From UBA6055 sp965203755 (GTDB lineage: Bacteria > Chloroflexota > Anaerolineae > Aggregatilineales > Phototrophicaceae), in contig OZ241910.1 in NCBI GenBank assembly GCA_965203755.1, forward strand, positions 3,105,406-3,169,405: DNA of 64,000 bases. The letters run 5' to 3'. This document shows positions 33,716 through 43,254 of the stretch, one piece after another. The number at the start of each line of letters is the position of its first letter. Within the stretch, counting starts at the first letter, position 1. The position numbers were made by a program, and so were the translations under genes. The notes beneath the pieces were generated by a model. The model was not told where the DNA came from, searched no databases, and saw nothing but the letters and a program-made list of their open reading frames with translations.

Positions 33716-35452
33716 CTACTGCTGGGCAATAGTCCAGGCGTCAATGTTCCAGCGGGCCCCACCGACGCGCGGCGCCCAGTTTTCGACATTGCTTTGGGCG
33801 GCCAGCAAGACGTTGCCGGTGCTGATCCAAATCCAAGGTGACTCGTCGCGCAGGATTTGATAGGCTTCGCCGTACATCTCGCGGCGGGCCTCCACATCAC
33901 AGCCGGGCAGGGTGCGGGCGGTTTCAATCAGTTCCGTCAGGCGCGGATTGCTGTAGGACTGGGTATTGTAACCGGCGCCGACAACATCGGCGGCCGGCAG
34001 GAAGATGTCGGTGATTCCATCCGGATTGGCTGGTGTCGATAGACCCCAGAAGACGCCGATGGCATCATAGGTTTGTGCTGTAAATTCATCCACCAACGTG
34101 CCGAATTCGACAAATTCAAGATTGATATCGAAGCCGAGTTCTTCCCATTGATCTTGCAACAGGGTGTACAGGGCTTCCTGCGAGGTGTTGCCGGCGTTGG
34201 TTTTGACGGTCAAGGCCAGTGGTGAGCCGTCTTCAGCGTACCGACAGCCATTGCATTCACGGACGCCGTCGCCGTCGCTGTCGGTAAAGCCAGCTTCATC
34301 CAGCAGGGACATCGCTTTTTCAGCATCAAAGGGATAAGGTTCGAGTCCGGCCGGGAAGCTCCAGTCAGTCGGTCGGACGTGGGAAGCCACCGGAACGCCA
34401 GTGCCAAAGAATGCGCCTTCGTTGATTTCATTGAAGTCCATGCCATAGTTCAAGGCTTGGCGGACGCGGACGTCACCGAGAATCGGATGGTGTCCCTGGT
34501 CAATCAGGCTGCCATCTTCATCAAGACCGTCTTGTGGATTGTCAGGGTCGGCAGTATTCAACGAGAGGAAACGGATGGTGCCGGCTGGTGTTTCAAAAAT
34601 TTGGAATTCGCCAGCTTGGCCCCGCATCCGGATGTCGTCGCGGTCGGCTTGGGGCACACTGGCGATGAAGCTCAATTCACCGGCGCGGAACTGTTCCATC
34701 TGGACCACCTGGTCGGTCACAACCTTGTAAATCCAGCCTTCAGGAATGACAGCGCCCATTTCAGCCTCGTTGTAATCAGCATTGCCGAGCAGGGTGGTTT
34801 GTTCGCCGGGGCGGAAGTTGGAGAAGACAAAGGTTTCACCGCCGGTGACCAGCGGATTGAGGTTGTAATCGTTCTCTTCCATATCGGCATAACTGTCGCC
34901 AAAGACTTCCGAGAATATATGGGCGGGCACCGGGTAAACCGGACCGAGCGTGTCGATAATAGTGCAGGTTACTTCGTTGAAGACGATGGTCAGAGTATGG
35001 TCATCCATGGCTTCGTAACTGACAACGCTGTCAATCAGCTGCTGGCGCGGGGAAGTGGTTTCACCGCTGAGGGCGGCATCCAGGAAATAGATAACATCAT
35101 GGGCGGTGATGGGTACGCCATCGCTCCAAACCATGTCATCGCGCAAGTGGAAGGTATAGGTTACACCGTCCTCGGCAATATCCCAGCTTGCGACCAGCGC
35201 TCCCTTAGCGCCGCCAAGGTACTGGACAGTTTCGGAATCGACGCCGATAAAATCGGGGAACATGCGGTTGATGACGTCGAAAGACGTGCCATCATTGGCA
35301 ATAATCGGGTTAAAAGTTTTGGGGTCATCACCGAAGTTGGGTTCAATGATGGGGGCGCCGCTGCCAAAATCCTGCGCCGCAATCGGTGCGACAAGCATAG
35401 CGACAAAGATCAGCAGCAGGCTGACTGTAATAATACGAACGAGTTTGTTCAT
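33716..35452 (-). CDS. Peptide/nickel-type ABC substrate-binding protein (family 5)
   Basis: 578 residues from ATG 35452 with AAGGAG upstream; the open frame continues 63 bases further but homology and signal peptide start here. Signal peptide 1-26 ('LVAPIAAQ'); the body shows SBP_bac_5 features: 'EPNFGDDPKTFNPI', 'DGVTYTFHLRDDMVWSDGVPITAHDV' (key residues F-x-L-R-D-D-x-x-W-S-D-G), 'VRQALNYGMDFNEI', and late 'YDAIGVFWGLS'. A loop with DSDGDGVREC and a nearby NGCRY sequence around residue 390 resembles a calcium-binding loop. It collects oligopeptides or other solutes for the downstream DppB/C-like permeases. A strong minus-strand promoter lies at 35531-35559. Confidence 0.9.
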   Translation of the reverse strand: MNKLVRIITVSLLLIFVAMLVAPIAAQDFGSGAPIIEPNFGDDPKTFNPIIANDGTSFDVINRMFPDFIGVDSETVQYLGGAKGALVASWDIAEDGVTYTFHLRDDMVWSDGVPITAHDVIYFLDAALSGETTSPRQQLIDSVVSYEAMDDHTLTIVFNEVTCTIIDTLGPVYPVPAHIFSEVFGDSYADMEENDYNLNPLVTGGETFVFSNFRPGEQTTLLGNADYNEAEMGAVIPEGWIYKVVTDQVVQMEQFRAGELSFIASVPQADRDDIRMRGQAGEFQIFETPAGTIRFLSLNTADPDNPQDGLDEDGSLIDQGHHPILGDVRVRQALNYGMDFNEINEGAFFGTGVPVASHVRPTDWSFPAGLEPYPFDAEKAMSLLDEAGFTDSDGDGVRECNGCRYAEDGSPLALTVKTNAGNTSQEALYTLLQDQWEELGFDINLEFVEFGTLVDEFTAQTYDAIGVFWGLSTPANPDGITDIFLPAADVVGAGYNTQSYSNPRLTELIETARTLPGCDVEARREMYGEAYQILRDESPWIWISTGNVLLAAQSNVENWAPRVGGARWNIDAWTIAQQ

Positions 35453-35530
35453 TGGTATAGCTCTCCTTATAAAGTAATGATGACAATCACAGCTTGATTT
35501 AACTGTTACCTCCATTCTAACAGCAATTCA

Positions 35531-35559
35531 ATTAAACATCGAATCAGAATATCTGTCAA
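35531..35559 (-). promoter_or_regulatory. Sigma-70-type promoter for the peptide transporter operon
   Basis: On the minus strand: TTGACA (35559-35554), 17-bp spacer, TTTAAT (35536-35531, five of six matches). It points at the binding-protein gene, 79 bases before its ATG. Confidence 0.6.
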
Positions 35560-35623
35560 AACAATCACGCCCAATAGTTTTGCATAGTCAGTAAAAACCA
35601 AACAACACACTCAAAGACAAAGG

Positions 35624-35652
35624 TAGAATTCAGATAATTCCTATCTTATAAT
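35624..35652 (+). promoter_or_regulatory. Candidate promoter for the helicase-nuclease cluster
   Basis: A perfect TATAAT (35647-35652) with a poor -35 (TAGAAT, 35624-35629, 17-bp spacer) directly before the ATG at 35676. The implied leader is under 20 nt and no Shine-Dalgarno is visible, so the first message may be nearly leaderless. Confidence 0.4.
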
Positions 35653-35675
35653 AAAATGATAATCCAATCAAAATA

Positions 35676-37811
35676 ATGATCGGCCACACTTTGAAGACCA
35701 CCATTACCAATACAAACAACCAGTTCACTCACATCACCCAGACAACATCAAAGAAAATCTGGCTGGAAGGCACCGCCGGCAACGGCAAGACCACCATAGC
35801 TGTAGAGCGGCTGCTCTATTTACTGGCACAAGGCATCGCCGCCGAGTCAATCCTAGTCTATGCGCCACAGCGAACACTAACCCAGCCTTACCTGCGCGCC
35901 CTGAAACAAAATAGACTGCACCGGGGCGGGCAAGTCACCGTCCACACCATCGGCAGTTTAACATTACAGATGACAGACATATTCTGGCTGCTCATATCAA
36001 AAGAGGCCGGCTTCAAATATCCACATGACGTCCCTAATTTCCTAAGCCTTGAACTGGCGCAGTATTTTATGACCCGCGCCATTGAGCCGCTCATCAACGA
36101 ACGCGATTATTTTAACAGCGTTCGGATTAAACGGGCGCGGCTTTACAGTCAGATCGCTGACAACATGAATAAAGCCGCTTTGATCGGATTCCCAATCCAG
36201 GAGATTGCGGCGCGGCTGAAATCAGCATTGGGCGGCGGCGTTGAGCAAGAGCATATTTATGACGACGCCCAAAACTGTGCCCTGGCCTTTCGTCGGTATT
36301 GCCTGGAGCATAATCTGCTTGATTTTTCCTTGCAAATAGAAGTCTTCCTCAAGCATCTCTGGACAAAGCCACAGCCACGCGACTATCTGCGCGGCCGGGT
36401 TAAACATCTTATTGTCGATAATATCGAAGAGGACAACCCTGCTTCTCATCGCTTACTGGGAGACCTGCTGTCAAACTGTGATTCGGCTCTCATCATCTAC
36501 GACGAGGATGCCGGGTTTAGGCGGTTTCTGGGCGCGGACATGGACAATGCCCGTCATCTGCGGGACTATTGCGATGTCCATGCCCGGTTCACAGATACCT
36601 TGGTCATGCGAGACGAACTTAATACGCTTGGCTTGAGCTTGGCATCTCGGCTCAATGAAGAAGTAAATGCGCCCGATATCAACGACGTCGCTTTGAATAC
36701 AGCATTCATCACCGAGGCGCATCGCTATCATCCGCAAATGGTGAACTGGGTAGTTGATCAAATTGACTTCCTTATCCATCAAGCGGGCATATCTCCCAAT
36801 GAGATTGTTGTGCTGGCGCCCTATTTATCCGACAGTTTGCGGTTCAGCTTGACTGAAGGGCTGCGGACCAAGGGAATTCAAGCCCGTTCACATCGTCCCT
36901 CGCGGGCGCTGCGAGACGAGCCGCCCGCCCGCGCGTTGCTGACATTCGCGCGTCTGGCTCATCCACACTGGAAGATACCGCCAGCCGAGTTTGACGTTGC
37001 CTTTGCGCTGATGACTGCGATTGACGGGCTTGACTTTATCCGCGCCAGGCTGCTGACCGAAATTGTGTATCACCAGGGACGGCTGCATCCCTTTGCCAAT
37101 ATCATGCCAGCAGTGCAAAATCGTATTACCTATGAATTTGGCGAACGTTATGACCGCTTGCTTGCCTGGCTGAACAATTATATGGAAGGTGAATCGGTCC
37201 AAGCCATTGATTTATTCTTCCGGCAGATCTTTGGTGAACTGTTATCGCAAGTCGGCTTCGGCTTCTACCGCAATGATAATGCCAGCAATACCAGCATGAA
37301 TCTAGTCGATTCAGCCCGCAGCTTCCGTTGGTCACTGGATTTTATGCAGGGCTATGGAGAAGATATCGACTTGGGTTTTGACTATGTTCAGATGGTGGAT
37401 CGAGGGGTGATCGCCAACTTTTATCTGCGCGACTGGGTGATGGATACCGAAGACAGCATCCTGATTGCACCCGCTTATACTTTTTTGCTGAATAATCGGG
37501 CAGTGGATGTTCAATTTTGGCTCAATATCGGCAGTGAAGGCTGGTCGCGCCGTTTGTATCAGCCCTTGACCCATCCCTATGTTTTGAGTTTGGGCTGGCC
37601 ATTGGGCAGAACTTGGGAAGATGAAGACGAGCAAAGGATGAATCGCCAAACCCTCAGCCGCCTGATCTTAGGCTTGACGCGCCGCTGTCGGCAGACGGTC
37701 TATCTTGGATACAGCGAATTGAGCGAAAGCGGTTATGAACAGCGCGGCTTGCTGCTGGATACGGTTCAAAGTCTGCTGCGTCAGATCGCACAGGATGGCC
37801 GGCGTGTTTAA
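35676..37811 (+). CDS. Degenerate UvrD-like (AddB-like) helicase-fold protein
   Basis: 711 residues. The N-terminal half follows superfamily 1 helicases: Walker A 'GTAGNGKTT' (32-40), motif Ia-like 'ILVYAPQRTLTQPYL', 'VTVHTIGSLTLQM', and a motif II position reading 'HLIVDNIEED', where the catalytic DE pair is replaced by DN. Motif III is 'IIYDEDAGFRRFLGAD' (usual GDxDQ... altered), motif IV 'FITEAHRYHPQMV', and a motif VI remnant 'LGLTRRCRQTVYLGYSE' near 665. Motif V is not recognisable. So it can probably bind a nucleotide but not act as a normal helicase, like the inactive-helicase half of AddB. It overlaps the next helicase gene by 17 bases. A structural partner role in an end-resection complex is inferred. 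Confidence 0.75.
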   Translation: MIGHTLKTTITNTNNQFTHITQTTSKKIWLEGTAGNGKTTIAVERLLYLLAQGIAAESILVYAPQRTLTQPYLRALKQNRLHRGGQVTVHTIGSLTLQMTDIFWLLISKEAGFKYPHDVPNFLSLELAQYFMTRAIEPLINERDYFNSVRIKRARLYSQIADNMNKAALIGFPIQEIAARLKSALGGGVEQEHIYDDAQNCALAFRRYCLEHNLLDFSLQIEVFLKHLWTKPQPRDYLRGRVKHLIVDNIEEDNPASHRLLGDLLSNCDSALIIYDEDAGFRRFLGADMDNARHLRDYCDVHARFTDTLVMRDELNTLGLSLASRLNEEVNAPDINDVALNTAFITEAHRYHPQMVNWVVDQIDFLIHQAGISPNEIVVLAPYLSDSLRFSLTEGLRTKGIQARSHRPSRALRDEPPARALLTFARLAHPHWKIPPAEFDVAFALMTAIDGLDFIRARLLTEIVYHQGRLHPFANIMPAVQNRITYEFGERYDRLLAWLNNYMEGESVQAIDLFFRQIFGELLSQVGFGFYRNDNASNTSMNLVDSARSFRWSLDFMQGYGEDIDLGFDYVQMVDRGVIANFYLRDWVMDTEDSILIAPAYTFLLNNRAVDVQFWLNIGSEGWSRRLYQPLTHPYVLSLGWPLGRTWEDEDEQRMNRQTLSRLILGLTRRCRQTVYLGYSELSESGYEQRGLLLDTVQSLLRQIAQDGRRV

Positions 37812-40023
37812 GCCGCGTCCCAAGCAGCGGGAAGCGCTTGCGTATCGGCAGGGATACATGGGTGTAGCGGCAGTTCCCGGCAGCGGCAAAACCGCAACTT
37901 TGTCATACCTGACGGCGAAACTGCTGGCAGAAACCGATTTAGATGACGGGCAGGAAATCCTGATTGTCACTCTGGTCAATTCGGCTGTGTCGAACTTTGC
38001 GCGGCAGGTCAATGAGTTTGTCAGAGCCGATGGCTTATTGCCCGGCTTTGGCTATCGGGTGCGGACCTTGCACAGTCTGGCGAGTGACATCGTTCGGCAA
38101 AAGCCAACGGCAGCCGGCGTCGATGAAAATTTCATCATCGTGGACGAACGCGAAAGCGGTGAAATCCTGGCGGATGCGGTTGAAGCCTGGATCCGCAAAA
38201 ATCCGGAGGCGGCAGATGCTTATCTGGCGGCAGAATACCGCGACAAGTCACATTATCGTCAGCATCACTGGAGCCAAATGGTCACCGAAACTGCCGGGGT
38301 GTTTATCCGCCAGGCAAAGGATGAACTCTTGTCCCCGGATGGCCTGCATGAGCGCCTGGCAAGCGAGAAGGACGAACTTTTGCTGGCGCGGATGTGTTCG
38401 GATATTTATCGGGATTATGAACGCGCTTTAGCCTATCGCGGGGCGGTTGATTTTCAGGATTTGGTTCGTTTCGCGCTCCAGGTCCTGCGCCGCGACGAAT
38501 TATATTTGGCATCGCTGCGGCATAAATGGGTGTATATTCTGGAGGATGAGGCGCAGGACAGCAGCCGATTGCAAAAAGATATCCTGCGATTGCTGGCGGG
38601 GGAAGGCGGGAATTGGGTGCGGGTTGGCGATCCGAATCAAGCTATTTTCGAGACCTTTACCACCGCCGACCCAAAATACCTGCGCGAATTTATCGATACC
38701 GAAACCGTTATCAGACGCGAACTCCCTAACTCTGGGCGCAGTACCCGCAGCATCCAAAAATTGGCGAATTATCTCATCAAATGGACGCTCCGACATCCTC
38801 ATCAAGATATTCGAGAGCGCATTCCGCTAGACACGCCTTATATTCAGCCAACGCCAAAAGGCGATCCACAGCCGAATCCCAAAGGCGGCAAGTGGAGCGT
38901 GATTATAGATTCTGAAGCCTATAGTTACACCCAAGAGGCTTTGACCGTAGTCGAGTCTTGCAAGCGATGGCTGACCGAGCATCCCGATGAGACGGCGGCG
39001 ATTTTGACGCCGCGCAACAAACGCGGTTCGGAGATTGTAAAATTGCTGCGCGAAAAAGAAATTCCTTATGTCGAGAATCTCAACAGTACCTCCTCAACCC
39101 GCGCGGTGGTCGGCTCTTTGACACGGGTTTTAGCCTATCTGGCTGATCCCAAAAATGCGGCCAGGCTGGCAGAACTTTATAAGGTATGGATGCGAGATTA
39201 TCGTGATGACCGCGAGGCATCAGCCAGCATTGCCGAGGTGATGAAAGGGCTGCGGCGGATTCGGCATGTCGAGGATTATGTGGCGCCGCGTTTGTCTGAC
39301 TGGCTTGAAGATCACCTTCCGGCTGTGAACAATGACGCGCTTTATGACCATCTGCTAGACTTCCGCGAACGCATTGGTGGCTGGCTGCGAGCGGCCGAGC
39401 TTCCGATTGACCAGCTGATATTGACAGTCGCCGGCGAGCTTTTTACCGATGTCAGTGATATTGCCACCGCCTATATGGTCGCATTGCACTTATCGCGGCT
39501 AAGCATGACTCATCCGCAGATGCGTTTGCCGGAATTTGCCGATGAACTTCGTGATATTGCTATCAACAGGCGCAAGTTTTCCGGTTTGGCTGATGACAAA
39601 AGCCAATTTGACCCCGACGCGCACAAAGGCAAGGTCACAGTCACTACTATGCACAAGGCAAAAGGGCTGGAATGGGACCGCGTGTATTTGATTTCGGTCA
39701 GCAATTACGATTTTCCGTCTGCTGATACTCACGATAGTTTTATCGGTGAGAAATGGTTTATCCGCGATAAGCTCAACCTATCGGCCGAGGTCTTGGCACA
39801 GCTGGCTGCACTCCACGGAGATGAAACTTATCAGGAGGGGAATGCAACCCTGGCCGCGCGAATCGGCTATGCCGCTGAACGCCTGCGACTCTTGTACGTT
39901 GGCATCACCCGCGCTCGCAAGGAATTGATTGTCACCTGGAATACCGGCCGAAGGGGCGACGCGGTTGAAGCCACTCCTTTAGTTGCCCTGCGAACCTTCT
40001 GGGAAAAGGAGCTTTCTGAATGA
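37795..40023 (+). CDS. UvrD/Rep-type superfamily 1 DNA helicase
   Basis: 742 residues from ATG 37795. All SF1A motifs are present: Q motif 'KPRPKQREAL' (6-15), motif I 'VPGSGKT' (27-33), Ia 'LIVTLVNSAVSNF', Ib 'RTLHSLASDIV', II 'LEDEAQD' with D251-E252 (Q instead of the usual Y), III 'VRVGDPNQAIFETF', IV 'LPNSGRSTRSIQKLAN', V 'TTMHKAKGLEWD', VI 'LLYVGITRARKEL'. It should translocate 3' to 5' on single-stranded DNA and separate strands. It lacks a C-terminal nuclease domain; that function is encoded by the next gene, whose ATG overlaps its stop. The start lies inside the previous gene, so all three are coupled. Most likely the AddA-like motor of a split resection complex. Confidence 0.9.
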   Translation: MAGVFKPRPKQREALAYRQGYMGVAAVPGSGKTATLSYLTAKLLAETDLDDGQEILIVTLVNSAVSNFARQVNEFVRADGLLPGFGYRVRTLHSLASDIVRQKPTAAGVDENFIIVDERESGEILADAVEAWIRKNPEAADAYLAAEYRDKSHYRQHHWSQMVTETAGVFIRQAKDELLSPDGLHERLASEKDELLLARMCSDIYRDYERALAYRGAVDFQDLVRFALQVLRRDELYLASLRHKWVYILEDEAQDSSRLQKDILRLLAGEGGNWVRVGDPNQAIFETFTTADPKYLREFIDTETVIRRELPNSGRSTRSIQKLANYLIKWTLRHPHQDIRERIPLDTPYIQPTPKGDPQPNPKGGKWSVIIDSEAYSYTQEALTVVESCKRWLTEHPDETAAILTPRNKRGSEIVKLLREKEIPYVENLNSTSSTRAVVGSLTRVLAYLADPKNAARLAELYKVWMRDYRDDREASASIAEVMKGLRRIRHVEDYVAPRLSDWLEDHLPAVNNDALYDHLLDFRERIGGWLRAAELPIDQLILTVAGELFTDVSDIATAYMVALHLSRLSMTHPQMRLPEFADELRDIAINRRKFSGLADDKSQFDPDAHKGKVTVTTMHKAKGLEWDRVYLISVSNYDFPSADTHDSFIGEKWFIRDKLNLSAEVLAQLAALHGDETYQEGNATLAARIGYAAERLRLLYVGITRARKELIVTWNTGRRGDAVEATPLVALRTFWEKELSE

Positions 40024-40844
40024 ACCTGCCCGATGATTTCACCTTTAGCCAGAGCAGTTTGCAGGATTATGTGGATTGTGCACGTCGTTTTGAACTGCGC
40101 TATATTAAGCAGTTGCGTTATCCGGCGCTGGAAGTACAACATGCCTTGGAATACGAAGAACGAATGCGACAGGGTGCCCGATTCCATAAAATGGCGCAGC
40201 AATATCTGTTGGACGTGCCGGACGATTTGCTGGAAAAATCGCTTGGCGATGATGATGAGCTTGCTGGGTGGTGGCAGACGTTCATGGATTATGGCTTGGC
40301 TGGCCTGCCGCCGCAGCGCTATACCGAAATCACATTGCAAACTTATTTGCATGATTATCGCCTGATTGCCAAATATGACCTGCTGGCGATTGAACCCGGC
40401 GGGCAAGCGGTTATCGTGGATTGGAAAACCTCAACATTTATCCCATCGGTATCGAGTTTGCGCCGGCGATTGCAAACGGCAGTCTATCGCTATGTGCTGG
40501 CGCAGGCCGGCGCATATTTGTATGGCGAAACGATACCGCCAGAAAGTATCCGCATGATATACTTTTTTGCCGCTCGCGACGGACAGCGCATCGCATTTGA
40601 CTATTCCAAGCGGCAAATGCAAGCCGACGAAGCCGAACTGCTTCAACTGATTGGGGATATTCAGACAGCGCAGCTGTTTCCCTTAACTGAACAGGAAAAA
40701 CGCTGTCGCTATTGTCGATTCCGTTCGCACTGCAATCGGGGCGACCGGGCAGGAAACTGGAATGAGGCCGACTTTGATGACGAGCCGTCCGATGATGAAA
40801 GTTTCGAGATTGATTTTGACCAGATAGCCGAGATTGAATTTTAA
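40020..40844 (+). CDS. PD-(D/E)XK nuclease with Fe-S cluster (RecB/AddB/Cas4-like)
   Basis: 274 residues. The nuclease core shows D120 ('KYDLLAIEP'), then 'AVIVDWKTS' with D134 and K136, and 'QTAVYRYVLAQ' (the Q-x3-Y helix of RecB-type nucleases). Four cysteines are spaced as in AddB and Cas4: C20 near the N-terminus and C229, C232, C238 at the C-terminus (CxxCx5C), the known iron-sulphur staple. A strongly acidic tail of about 30 residues follows. The ATG overlaps the helicase stop (ATGA). It resembles the nuclease domain of AddB as a free-standing protein. No cas genes are nearby, so Cas4 is less likely. Probable role: cutting strands unwound by the helicase pair. Confidence 0.86.
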   Translation: MNLPDDFTFSQSSLQDYVDCARRFELRYIKQLRYPALEVQHALEYEERMRQGARFHKMAQQYLLDVPDDLLEKSLGDDDELAGWWQTFMDYGLAGLPPQRYTEITLQTYLHDYRLIAKYDLLAIEPGGQAVIVDWKTSTFIPSVSSLRRRLQTAVYRYVLAQAGAYLYGETIPPESIRMIYFFAARDGQRIAFDYSKRQMQADEAELLQLIGDIQTAQLFPLTEQEKRCRYCRFRSHCNRGDRAGNWNEADFDDEPSDDESFEIDFDQIAEIEF

Positions 40845-40926
40845 TCCAGGCACACTGTGAAAATTGAGCGCATCCGCGTGCCGACTCTTGTGCCTTTGAT
40901 AAAGAGCAAGCCGGATTTTGGAGTGA

Positions 40927-43254
40927 ATGATGTCTGAATGGCTGGAGCCGCAAGCGGTAGAGGCTGCTGACGATTTGCGGGAAGCGGTCGGCGGGCATCC
41001 ATTGATTTCCCAGCATTTGACGCGCAAGGGGATTGTGACAGCTGCGGCTGCCAAAAAATTCTTATCGGCCGAGCATTATTCGCCAGCCGCAGCCAATGAT
41101 TTGCCGGATATTGACCGCGCGGTGAACCGTCTGGCACAGGCGATTCGACAAAAAGAACAAATTCTCATCTGGGGCGACTTTGATGTCGATGGTCAGAGTG
41201 CGACCGCACTGCTGGTATCAGCATTGCAAAAACGCGGCGCACAGGTCCATTATTATCTGCCAAACCGCTTCAGCGAAGGACATGGCATTCATCTGAAAAA
41301 GCTCAAAGCCTGGCTTGATGACGGGATAGAGCTTGTATTGACTTGTGATACAGGAGTGACTGCACATGAAGCGATAGACTATGCTGCGGCCCGCGGCGTC
41401 GATATGATTGTGACTGACCACCATACGGCGCCGCCGGAATTGCCATCTGCTTTTGCGATGATTAACCCGCGCCGCTTGCCTCAAGGCCATCCACTGATTG
41501 AATTGCCGGGGGTCGGGGTCGCTTATAAGTTAATTGAGGCCTTGTATCAAGGTGAAGACACTGATTTTCTCCATGATTTGGTCGCCTTGGGCATCGTTGC
41601 CGATGTCATGGCGCAGGTTGATGATACCCGTTATCTATTGCAGCGCGGTCTAAAGCGACTGCGAGAGAATCATCGACTGGGGCTGCGGGCGATCCTGGAA
41701 CGGGCTGATATCCCGCCAGCAGAGATCAACGAGGGACATATTGGCTTTGCGCTGGCGCCGCGCCTGAATGCGCTGGGACGTCTGGACGATGCCAATCCGG
41801 CGGTTGAACTGCTAACCACGGCGGATTGGGAGCAGGCGCGGATTTTGGCGAACAACCTGGAAGGCTTAAACGCACGGCGAAAATTTCTGTCGAATCAGGT
41901 GTATCAATCAGCAGTCGCGCAAATTGAGAAGAACCCGTCTTTATTGGAATATGCCGCCCTTGTCATTAGTCACCCCGATTGGCATAGCGGCGTCATTGGC
42001 ATTGTCGCCAGTCGTCTGGTGGAAGAGTATGGGCGCCCGGTTGCGCTGATTGCGACGTCAAATGAGATTGGACGCGGGTCGGCGCGGTCACTGGCTGGAC
42101 TTGATATTACCGCCGCCCTTGGACAAGCGCAGCAGTACATCATTCGCTATGGCGGGCATAGCATGGCCGCTGGTTTTAGTTTGCCGTCGGATCAAATTTT
42201 TGACTTTCGCCGCTCCTTATCACAGGTGGTGCGGAATATGGGCGGCGGTCGTGAGATGAAACCGGCTTTGCAGATTGATGGCTATTTGGAATTGTCCGAC
42301 ATTTCGCTGGAGTTGGCGCAAGACATCGAAAGGCTGGCACCTTTTGGCAACGGCAATCCACCACTGGCGCTGGTGAGCCGAAACCTCAAAGTTGTCCGCC
42401 GCGCCAAACTGGGACGTCAGGGCGAACATCTTCAACTCCATATCCAAGACCAGAAAGGGAATCGCCAGCAGGTAATCTGGTGGCGCGGGGCGAGTCGGGA
42501 GGCGCCGGGCGGTCTATTTGATCTCGCTTATACCCTCCGCAGCAGCGCTTATCAAGGGCAGCCAGAGGCCTTGCTTGAGTGGCTGGATGCTCGCCAGTTG
42601 CCGCCGGCAATGCCGGCGCTCCAGCGCGTATCAGAGAGCTTTGAGCTTATTGACAAGCGCCAAAGCGACCAGCCACAAGCTGATTTTGCGGATATGCTTG
42701 TCCGCTATCCGGATGCCCTAGTTTGGTCAGAGGCAGATGAACTCGCTCTGGAGGCAGCGAGTGTGAATCGGCTCAACCTAGTCGAAAGCAAAACGTTGAT
42801 TGTCTGGACCATCCCGCCATCTTCAGCGATTTGGACAGCTGGACTGGATGCCGTCAAGCCGGCGCGATTGATCCTCTTCGGGATGCGGCCGGATACGGAA
42901 ACCATGGTCAAATTGATCCCGCGTTTGGCTGCCTTGGTTAAATATGTCTTGAATCAAAAAGCGGGCCGGGTGCGATTGGCGGATTTGGCAGCGGCGACGG
43001 GACACCGCGACGCAACCGTTCGGCGCAGTTTGCAAGTGCTGCGGGCATTGGGTACATTTGATTATCAACTGCGGGCGACCGGCGAATATCAGCTGTCCGC
43101 GGCGAGCAAATCGCGGACGGATAAGCCTGATAAGCTGCAAGAACAGCTTGATCTGCTCCTGCGCGAGACACGCGCCTGGCGCAATTATTGGCTGACGATG
43201 CCGATGCCACAGCTTGGGGAAGGGGACAACAAATGGGGTTTGAACAGTCGGTAG
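40927..43254 (+). CDS. recJ: Single-stranded-DNA-specific exonuclease RecJ
   Basis: 775 residues. DHH phosphoesterase motifs: 'WGDFDVDGQSA' (84-89), 'LTCDTGVT' (140-142), 'IVTDHH' (164-166), 'PGVGVAYKL', and the DHHA1 motif 'RYGGHSMAAGF' near 405. The OB-fold follows ('EHLQLHIQD'). RecJ degrades single-stranded DNA 5' to 3' in recombination and mismatch repair. Beyond the usual 560-580 residues there is an extra C-terminal region of about 200 residues including a winged-helix-like part ('RLADLAAATGHRDATVRRSL'). The start has GGAG close upstream; ATG 40930 is an alternative. It follows the helicase-nuclease trio by 82 bases, which supports a shared role in DNA end processing. Confidence 0.9.
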   Translation: MMSEWLEPQAVEAADDLREAVGGHPLISQHLTRKGIVTAAAAKKFLSAEHYSPAAANDLPDIDRAVNRLAQAIRQKEQILIWGDFDVDGQSATALLVSALQKRGAQVHYYLPNRFSEGHGIHLKKLKAWLDDGIELVLTCDTGVTAHEAIDYAAARGVDMIVTDHHTAPPELPSAFAMINPRRLPQGHPLIELPGVGVAYKLIEALYQGEDTDFLHDLVALGIVADVMAQVDDTRYLLQRGLKRLRENHRLGLRAILERADIPPAEINEGHIGFALAPRLNALGRLDDANPAVELLTTADWEQARILANNLEGLNARRKFLSNQVYQSAVAQIEKNPSLLEYAALVISHPDWHSGVIGIVASRLVEEYGRPVALIATSNEIGRGSARSLAGLDITAALGQAQQYIIRYGGHSMAAGFSLPSDQIFDFRRSLSQVVRNMGGGREMKPALQIDGYLELSDISLELAQDIERLAPFGNGNPPLALVSRNLKVVRRAKLGRQGEHLQLHIQDQKGNRQQVIWWRGASREAPGGLFDLAYTLRSSAYQGQPEALLEWLDARQLPPAMPALQRVSESFELIDKRQSDQPQADFADMLVRYPDALVWSEADELALEAASVNRLNLVESKTLIVWTIPPSSAIWTAGLDAVKPARLILFGMRPDTETMVKLIPRLAALVKYVLNQKAGRVRLADLAAATGHRDATVRRSLQVLRALGTFDYQLRATGEYQLSAASKSRTDKPDKLQEQLDLLLRETRAWRNYWLTMPMPQLGEGDNKWGLNSR

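Noticed and set aside
40020..40844. Cas4 as evidence for a CRISPR-Cas locus.
   Set aside because: The cysteine pattern fits AddB/RecB nucleases equally well, the partner genes are helicases, and no repeat-spacer array or other cas gene is present.
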